A stretch of 23,646 nt of DNA from a virus, in IMG/VR virus record IMGVR_UViG_3300029892_000106, positions 1-23,646 of that record, one strand, 5' to 3'. A program made the position numbers and the translations under genes. The notes below the pieces were generated by a model. The model made no database searches, was not told where the DNA came from, and saw only the letters and a list, made by a program, of their open reading frames with translations. Shown piece by piece: positions 20,480 to 23,646 of the stretch. The first letter of the stretch is position 1. Each line of letters opens with the position of its first letter.

Positions 20480-20838
20480 TCCTTCATCGCCTCCATCACG
20501 CGGTTGTAGTGATCCCGGTATTCCTCGTCGGCCTTGATTTCTCCCATAAGGCGCGCTTTGAAGGCCGCCGTCTTTCCCTCCCAGATTGCCTCTTTGATAT
20601 CCTCCGGGAGGATAACCGCCGCTTGCCGCGCGCCTACCCGGAACATCGCGGCGTCCTTGCCCTTTATCTTGCCGAACTGGGCCTCGTATGCCTGTCCGTT
20701 GACTGTCAAGTTCTTGATGACCTTGATGGTGGTTTCCCTTGTCTCCGCTCCGTCCGCTACTGTCTCTTTGTCTGTCTGGGTGGCTACCATCATTTTGACC
20801 CTCGCGCCCTTCTCGGTCGTCCAAGTGTACGTTTCCAT
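20476..20838 (-). CDS. Hypothetical protein, first gene of the ibrAB-like operon
   Basis: 120 residues with beta-rich first half (TWTTEKGARVKMMVATQTDK, then TIKVIKNLTVNGQAYEAQFG) and a helical C-terminus (PEDIKEAIWEGKTAAFKARL). Strong site GAGGAGGAGG before ATG 20838. No family recognised. It is directly behind the operon promoter and in GTGA overlap with the ribbon-helix-helix gene. Confidence 0.65.
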   Translation of the reverse strand: METYTWTTEKGARVKMMVATQTDKETVADGAETRETTIKVIKNLTVNGQAYEAQFGKIKGKDAAMFRVGARQAAVILPEDIKEAIWEGKTAAFKARLMGEIKADEEYRDHYNRVMEAMKE

Positions 20839-20856
20839 TTCAACCCCTCCTCCTCT

Positions 20857-20890
20857 GGGTCTATGATATCATAGATGTCATAGATACACA
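20857..20890 (-). promoter_or_regulatory. Promoter/operator of the ibrAB-like operon
   Basis: Minus strand: TTGTGT, 17 bases, TATCAT, overlapped by ATCTATGAC-ATCTATGAT-ATCATAGA, two direct and one inverted half-site with 9-bp steps. The last pair forms the perfect palindrome TATGATATCATA (20862-20873). Repeats of this kind suit a ribbon-helix-helix dimer array. Confidence 0.55.
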
Positions 20891-20950
20891 ATACCCTGGA
20901 GCAAAAATTTTTCGGATTTCCAAAGAAAATTTTCGCACCCCTACGCAGGC

Positions 20951-20980
20951 AAAACAAAAACCCTCCCCGAAGGGAGGGTT
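20951..20980 (-). terminator. Strong terminator of the lysis operon
   Basis: Minus strand: AACCCTCCC, TTCG tetraloop, GGGAGGGTT, then TTTGTTTTG. A perfect 9-bp stem (20959-20980) with T-tract, after the holin stop. It separates the late operon from the ibrAB-like operon. Confidence 0.92.
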
Positions 20981-21026
20981 AGGAGGGGAGGCTGCCCCAC
21001 CTGGGAGGGGCAGGCAGGGAAAATTG

Positions 21027-21272
21027 TTATTCTGCTGCGTTTTTTGCTGTGGAATAAAGCCCGGCTGCACTCAAGCCTACGGCTAAGCCTATTATGGCGG
21101 CTGTAAACCACTGAGTTTCTGCATAAAACGTGTAACCAAAGCTGATGGCAAGGCCAAATGCTACTGCCAGAAGTCCGCCGAACTTGGACGGGAAACCTAT
21201 TGCTTTTGCTAGGCTCACAAGTCCTATAATGACTCCAACGGCAGCCACTCCTCCGACAAGCTCCAGATCCAT
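21027..21272 (-). CDS. Holin-like membrane protein
   Basis: 81 residues with three hydrophobic segments, about residues 5-24, 33-50 and 57-77, separated by short loops (KAIGFPSKFG; YAETQ). The C-terminus is small and polar. AAGGAGGTAGAGTT lies upstream of ATG. Next to an endolysin gene, a small three-pass protein is best read as the holin that opens the membrane at lysis; the exact family is uncertain. Confidence 0.7.
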   Translation of the reverse strand: MDLELVGGVAAVGVIIGLVSLAKAIGFPSKFGGLLAVAFGLAISFGYTFYAETQWFTAAIIGLAVGLSAAGLYSTAKNAAE

Positions 21273-21278
21273 AGAACT

Positions 21279-21821
21279 CTACCTCCTTGTTTGATTTGGG
21301 AAATCCCTGATTGCGTAGGCGATGCCCAGTGCCGCCTTTTCCCGGTACCAGTCCGCTTTCAGCAGTATTTCTTCATCTGGGTTACTGATGAATGCCAGTT
21401 CTACCAGGACAGCCGGGGGCACCGCCTCTTTGAGTACCGTTAGATCCGGCCTGAGTTTGATACCCCGATTCTGTCTGGCCGTTGTAACACCGAGATGGTA
21501 TAAGAGTATATGGGCTAACGCTCCAGAGTCGTACTTCTCGGTGTAGATAAGGGCCTCCATACCCCGTACTTTGGGGTCGTTAAATGAATTTGCATGAATG
21601 GAAACAAGTACATCAGCGTAGTCCGCCATCCGCGCCCGTTGAATCTGTGTAGGCCGGTCATTCTGTGACCGGGTGAGTACCACGTCATATCCCAGCCGCT
21701 CTAAGTATTGCTTCACGCGGGTTGATACTGCCCAGTTAACCTCGGCCTCGTGGAGACCCGTTGGACCAATGGCCCCAGGGTCTTCCCCACCGTGCCCAGG
21801 GTCAAGACAGACTAGGGGCAT
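21279..21821 (-). CDS. N-acetylmuramoyl-L-alanine amidase (Amidase_3 endolysin)
   Basis: 180 residues: LVCLDPGHGGEDPGAIGP (zinc His at 10), GLHEAEVNW (zinc Glu), VSIHANSFND (zinc His) and PAVLVELAFISNPDEE with the catalytic Glu. All Amidase_3 metal and catalytic residues are present. It cuts the bond between muramic acid and the stem peptide. There is no wall-binding domain. Start at 21821 has GGAGG; the longer reading is the shadow of the protease end. Overlaps the protease gene by 10 bases. Confidence 0.93.
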   Translation of the reverse strand: MPLVCLDPGHGGEDPGAIGPTGLHEAEVNWAVSTRVKQYLERLGYDVVLTRSQNDRPTQIQRARMADYADVLVSIHANSFNDPKVRGMEALIYTEKYDSGALAHILLYHLGVTTARQNRGIKLRPDLTVLKEAVPPAVLVELAFISNPDEEILLKADWYREKAALGIAYAIRDFPNQTRR

Positions 21822-22633
21822 CGGCTGAATACCTCCAGCACGCGGGAGAGCGGTATGGCGAAGTTGAAACTGTCTGCGCCCGTGACACCCGCGCATGGTA
21901 CTCCCACAACGTTGCCCAGATAGTCTACCAACATTCCGCCAGAATTGCCTGGGTTAATTGGGGCATCTATTCCAAGCACATGCTGGCCACGCTTCCAATA
22001 GTTGATATATCGCTGGGGATTACGCACCACGCCACGGCACAAGTCCCATGGAAACCCAAACGGATTCCCAAGCGCCCACACCGTTTGCCCCTGCTCAGGA
22101 TCTACGGTGCCCAACGCGGCCTGTGGGCAAGGAAGGCCCGCCCCTGCGTCCGCGTAGAAAGGCTTTTCTACATCCAGCACCGCAAGGTCATACTCGTGGG
22201 CCATGACTAGCACAGTTGCCTTCATTCCGTCAATGGGACTGAACCCCGCTGCCGGGTTGCCCCACACGGAGATGCCCACTGTCTTTACATCGTCCTCCAA
22301 ACTCTCAACGACGTGGGCATTAGTCATCACGCGCCAGGGCTTGCCCGGTAGCCAAAAGCCGCTCCCGCGCTGCCCCAATAACTGACCTCTCCGCTCCAAC
22401 GTTGTACGAACAAAGACCAAACTCAACATCCGTTTTTGCACCGGCTCCCGGCCTTCGGTCTCGTACTGTCGCCTCAGAACTGCTGCAAGCTGCGCCCGCG
22501 TAACCGGCGCATCTGGGACAAACATGCCGTCATCGTGACCTGTGAGAAGACCAAGTTTGACTGCAATCTCCACATCATGCTCAAACCAGCGGCCCTTGAT
22601 AGCGCTTTCCCAGTCCTTGAATCTCAATGGCAT
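21812..22633 (-). CDS. SLH-domain trypsin-like serine protease
   Basis: 273 residues. Residues ~5-55 are one S-layer homology repeat (WESAIKGRWFEHDVEIAVKL, then GLLTGHDDGMFVPDAPVTRA). After a linker comes a chymotrypsin-fold protease like HtrA: MTNAHVV (His), EYDLAVLDVEKPF (Asp), and INPGNSGGMLVDYLGNVVG (Ser), closed by FAIPLSRVLEV. No PDZ domain and no signal peptide. The domain pair is well known in Firmicute wall proteases but odd between an endolysin and a holin-like gene. It may loosen an S-layer at lysis or process phage tail proteins. Confidence 0.9.
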   Translation of the reverse strand: MPLRFKDWESAIKGRWFEHDVEIAVKLGLLTGHDDGMFVPDAPVTRAQLAAVLRRQYETEGREPVQKRMLSLVFVRTTLERRGQLLGQRGSGFWLPGKPWRVMTNAHVVESLEDDVKTVGISVWGNPAAGFSPIDGMKATVLVMAHEYDLAVLDVEKPFYADAGAGLPCPQAALGTVDPEQGQTVWALGNPFGFPWDLCRGVVRNPQRYINYWKRGQHVLGIDAPINPGNSGGMLVDYLGNVVGVPCAGVTGADSFNFAIPLSRVLEVFSRCP

Positions 22634-22636
22634 TTG

Positions 22637-22858
22637 CTACCCTCCCCACGCCATTCTCACAATTAGCCCTACAACCGCGGAGGAGAGCGCCGTCAGTGCG
22701 ACGGCAACGCCCCACGACGGCCTGTTGGCGATCCGGTCCAAGCGGTCCATGAGCCGGATATGCTCTTTGGAGTGCTCGCCGCGCCATTCCTCAAGTGCTC
22801 CAATCCGCTCATCGTGTCGCCATATAACCTGCTCCACACTGTCCGCCAACTGCACCAC
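22637..22858 (-). CDS. XhlA-like coiled-coil membrane protein
   Basis: 73 residues: a helical, charged first two-thirds (RHDERIGALEEWRGEHSKEH) and a C-terminal transmembrane helix (VAVALTALSSAVVGLIV), the layout of XhlA/haemolysin-type lysis helpers in Firmicute phages. Start is unsure: two GTG at 22858/22855 touch the GGGAGG site, while TTG 22849 is spaced eight bases from it. Likely works with the holin. Confidence 0.65.
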   Translation of the reverse strand: MVQLADSVEQVIWRHDERIGALEEWRGEHSKEHIRLMDRLDRIANRPSWGVAVALTALSSAVVGLIVRMAWGG

Positions 22859-22874
22859 CTCCCGGCCAAACTAA

Positions 22875-22892
22875 AAAGCCCCTGGGGGGCTT
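22875..22892 (-). terminator. Terminator-like hairpin upstream of the XhlA-like gene
   Basis: Minus strand AAGCCCC-CC-AGGGGCTTTTTAG. Seven-pair stem with T-tract between two late genes, probably tuning lysis gene expression or ending the tail operon. Confidence 0.75.
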
Positions 22893-22919
22893 GTTGCGCA
22901 TAACAGGTCCAAGTACGTC

Positions 22920-23327
22920 TTATGCCAGCAGTTCCTCCAGCACCTCGTTGATGATTTCTGCTTCGGCCTCGGCCTCGGCCATCTTGTCAACGTGTGCGCT
23001 TGCGATCTGCAACGCTTCTTTGCGGGTCATAGGCCGTAGCCCGCCCTCCCCCGGCGGATGGGGTTGGAAGTAGGTCAGATTGCCGTCGATGTAAATCAGG
23101 TAGACCTCGCCGTTCTCTGGGATGTCTGTGCGAGAGGCCAGGATTTTCTCTGCCGGGACTCCGTTGATAGGGGACCTTTTGTTCCAGATTTCGACACGGT
23201 AGCGGGCCTTCTTCTGCTCCTTCCGCGCGGCTACATCTCGCTTGCCAAGCGCAGCCTCCACATCCGCTAGGGTTTTGTTTGCGCGCAGTTCACGGGCACG
23301 TTCGAGCAGTGCGATCTTGTTGATCAA
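22920..23327 (-). CDS. Hypothetical tail-region protein
   Basis: 135 residues starting with a helical segment (LERARELRANKTLADVEAAL), then a beta-rich centre (RYRVEIWNKRSPINGVPAEK, then VYLIYIDGNLTYFQPHPPG) and an Ala/Glu-rich helical end. The TTG start is preceded by GGAAGGGGGAATCTGAA. Placed between the kelch-repeat protein and the lysis genes, it is probably a tail accessory or chaperone; no family recognised. Confidence 0.55.
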   Translation of the reverse strand: MINKIALLERARELRANKTLADVEAALGKRDVAARKEQKKARYRVEIWNKRSPINGVPAEKILASRTDIPENGEVYLIYIDGNLTYFQPHPPGEGGLRPMTRKEALQIASAHVDKMAEAEAEAEIINEVLEELLA

Positions 23328-23343
23328 TTCAGATTCCCCCTTC

Positions 23344-23646
23344 CTACTTGCCTACGAAAATTGCCTCCCCCGATGCAGGTGGTCCGTACCAATCACCAGA
23401 TTGTACTCCTTGCAGCGAGAGATCAGGCCACCGCACAAGCCCTGATACCGGGGCCTGTACAGAAGCCGGATCGTACTCCTCGTTGGCGGCGAGGTAGGCG
23501 CCATTATATCCTCCCACCGCGTACATCATTCCGTTTCCAGGAGCTGCGGTGGCCAAGCCGTTCCGAGCGGTGGGCATGGCAGCTTTGGCGGTCCAAGTAT
23601 TGGTCGCCGGGTCGTATTCCTCGTTGGCGGCGAGGTAGTTGGCGCC
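23344..23646 (-). CDS. Kelch-repeat tail protein, C-terminal part
   Basis: The frame is open to the right edge, so the gene starts outside the window. At least one full kelch repeat is seen: AANEEYDPATNTWTAKAAMP, then TARNGLATAAPGNGMMYAVG and GYNGAYLAANEEYDPASVQ, a 47-residue period (about 141 bp in DNA, seen again as similar DNA near 23472 and 23612). It ends in a non-kelch tail of about 40 residues. Kelch propellers in phage tail fibres or tips bind surface sugars; receptor binding is inferred. Confidence 0.8.
   Translation of the reverse strand, partial: GANYLAANEEYDPATNTWTAKAAMPTARNGLATAAPGNGMMYAVGGYNGAYLAANEEYDPASVQAPVSGLVRWPDLSLQGVQSGDWYGPPASGEAIFVGK

Noticed and set aside
20123-20838. 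Toxin-antitoxin pair (ribbon-helix-helix antitoxin plus neighbour)
   Set aside because: Neither the 120- nor the 135-residue neighbour resembles a known toxin, and five genes are coupled as one unit.

Overview
The window is a continuous stretch of a temperate tailed-phage genome whose host is most likely a Gram-positive, Clostridia-like Firmicute (inference). The signs are strong AAGGAGG-type Shine-Dalgarno sites before most genes, a CI/ImmA-type immunity pair, an ArpU/RinA-like late regulator, a Lin1244-type replication protein, an XhlA-like protein, and an SLH domain fused to a protease. Base composition is moderately GC-rich; I did not compute it. No ribosomal or housekeeping genes are present.

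Layout, left to right. Positions 1-3153 (minus strand) are the start of the late operon: small Zn-ribbon protein, beta-class DNA methylase, calcineurin-like phosphoesterase, a frameshifted HNH gene and a terminal HNH nuclease. They lie behind a near-consensus promoter at 3215-3243 whose upstream edge carries three perfect 11-bp tandem repeats. The ArpU-like regulator gene (3263-3736) ends inside those repeats. From 3700 to 13700 lie early/middle minus-strand genes, nearly all overlapping by a few bases: many small phage proteins, a resolvase-like protein, a helicase loader, a replisome organiser, a candidate annealing protein and a PD-(D/E)XK exonuclease. An IS256-family element (5527-7341, 8-bp target duplication) has landed among them. 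From 13696 to 15904 is the lysogeny switch: three regulators on the minus strand, and CI-like repressor plus ImmA metallopeptidase on the plus strand, divergent across three matching 13-bp operators. A DUF4352-like lipoprotein and a tyrosine integrase follow.

At 17625-17850 is what looks like a complete attP: a core identical in form to the 3' half of tRNA-Asn(GTT), flanked by five copies of GTTAGCAA. Phage genes continue on both sides, so this is the circular or virion form of the genome (or a circularised assembly), not a simple integrated prophage edge. From 17975 to 20838 is a five-gene, tightly coupled minus-strand operon with its own promoter/operator and terminators on both sides. It ends in an IbrA-like PAPS-reductase/DUF3440 protein and an IbrB-like ParB-domain protein, and is a probable accessory ('moron') module. 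From 21027 to 23646 is the lysis/tail end: holin, Amidase_3 endolysin, SLH-trypsin protease, XhlA-like protein, a small tail-region protein and the C-terminus of a kelch-repeat protein that runs off the right edge.

On a circular map the logic is: CI/ImmA hold the lysogenic state; the early promoter drives leftward recombination and replication genes; the ArpU-like protein turns on the late promoter; structural genes outside the window lead round to the lysis genes at the right edge; transcription stops at the terminator at 20959-20980, before the ibrAB-like operon.
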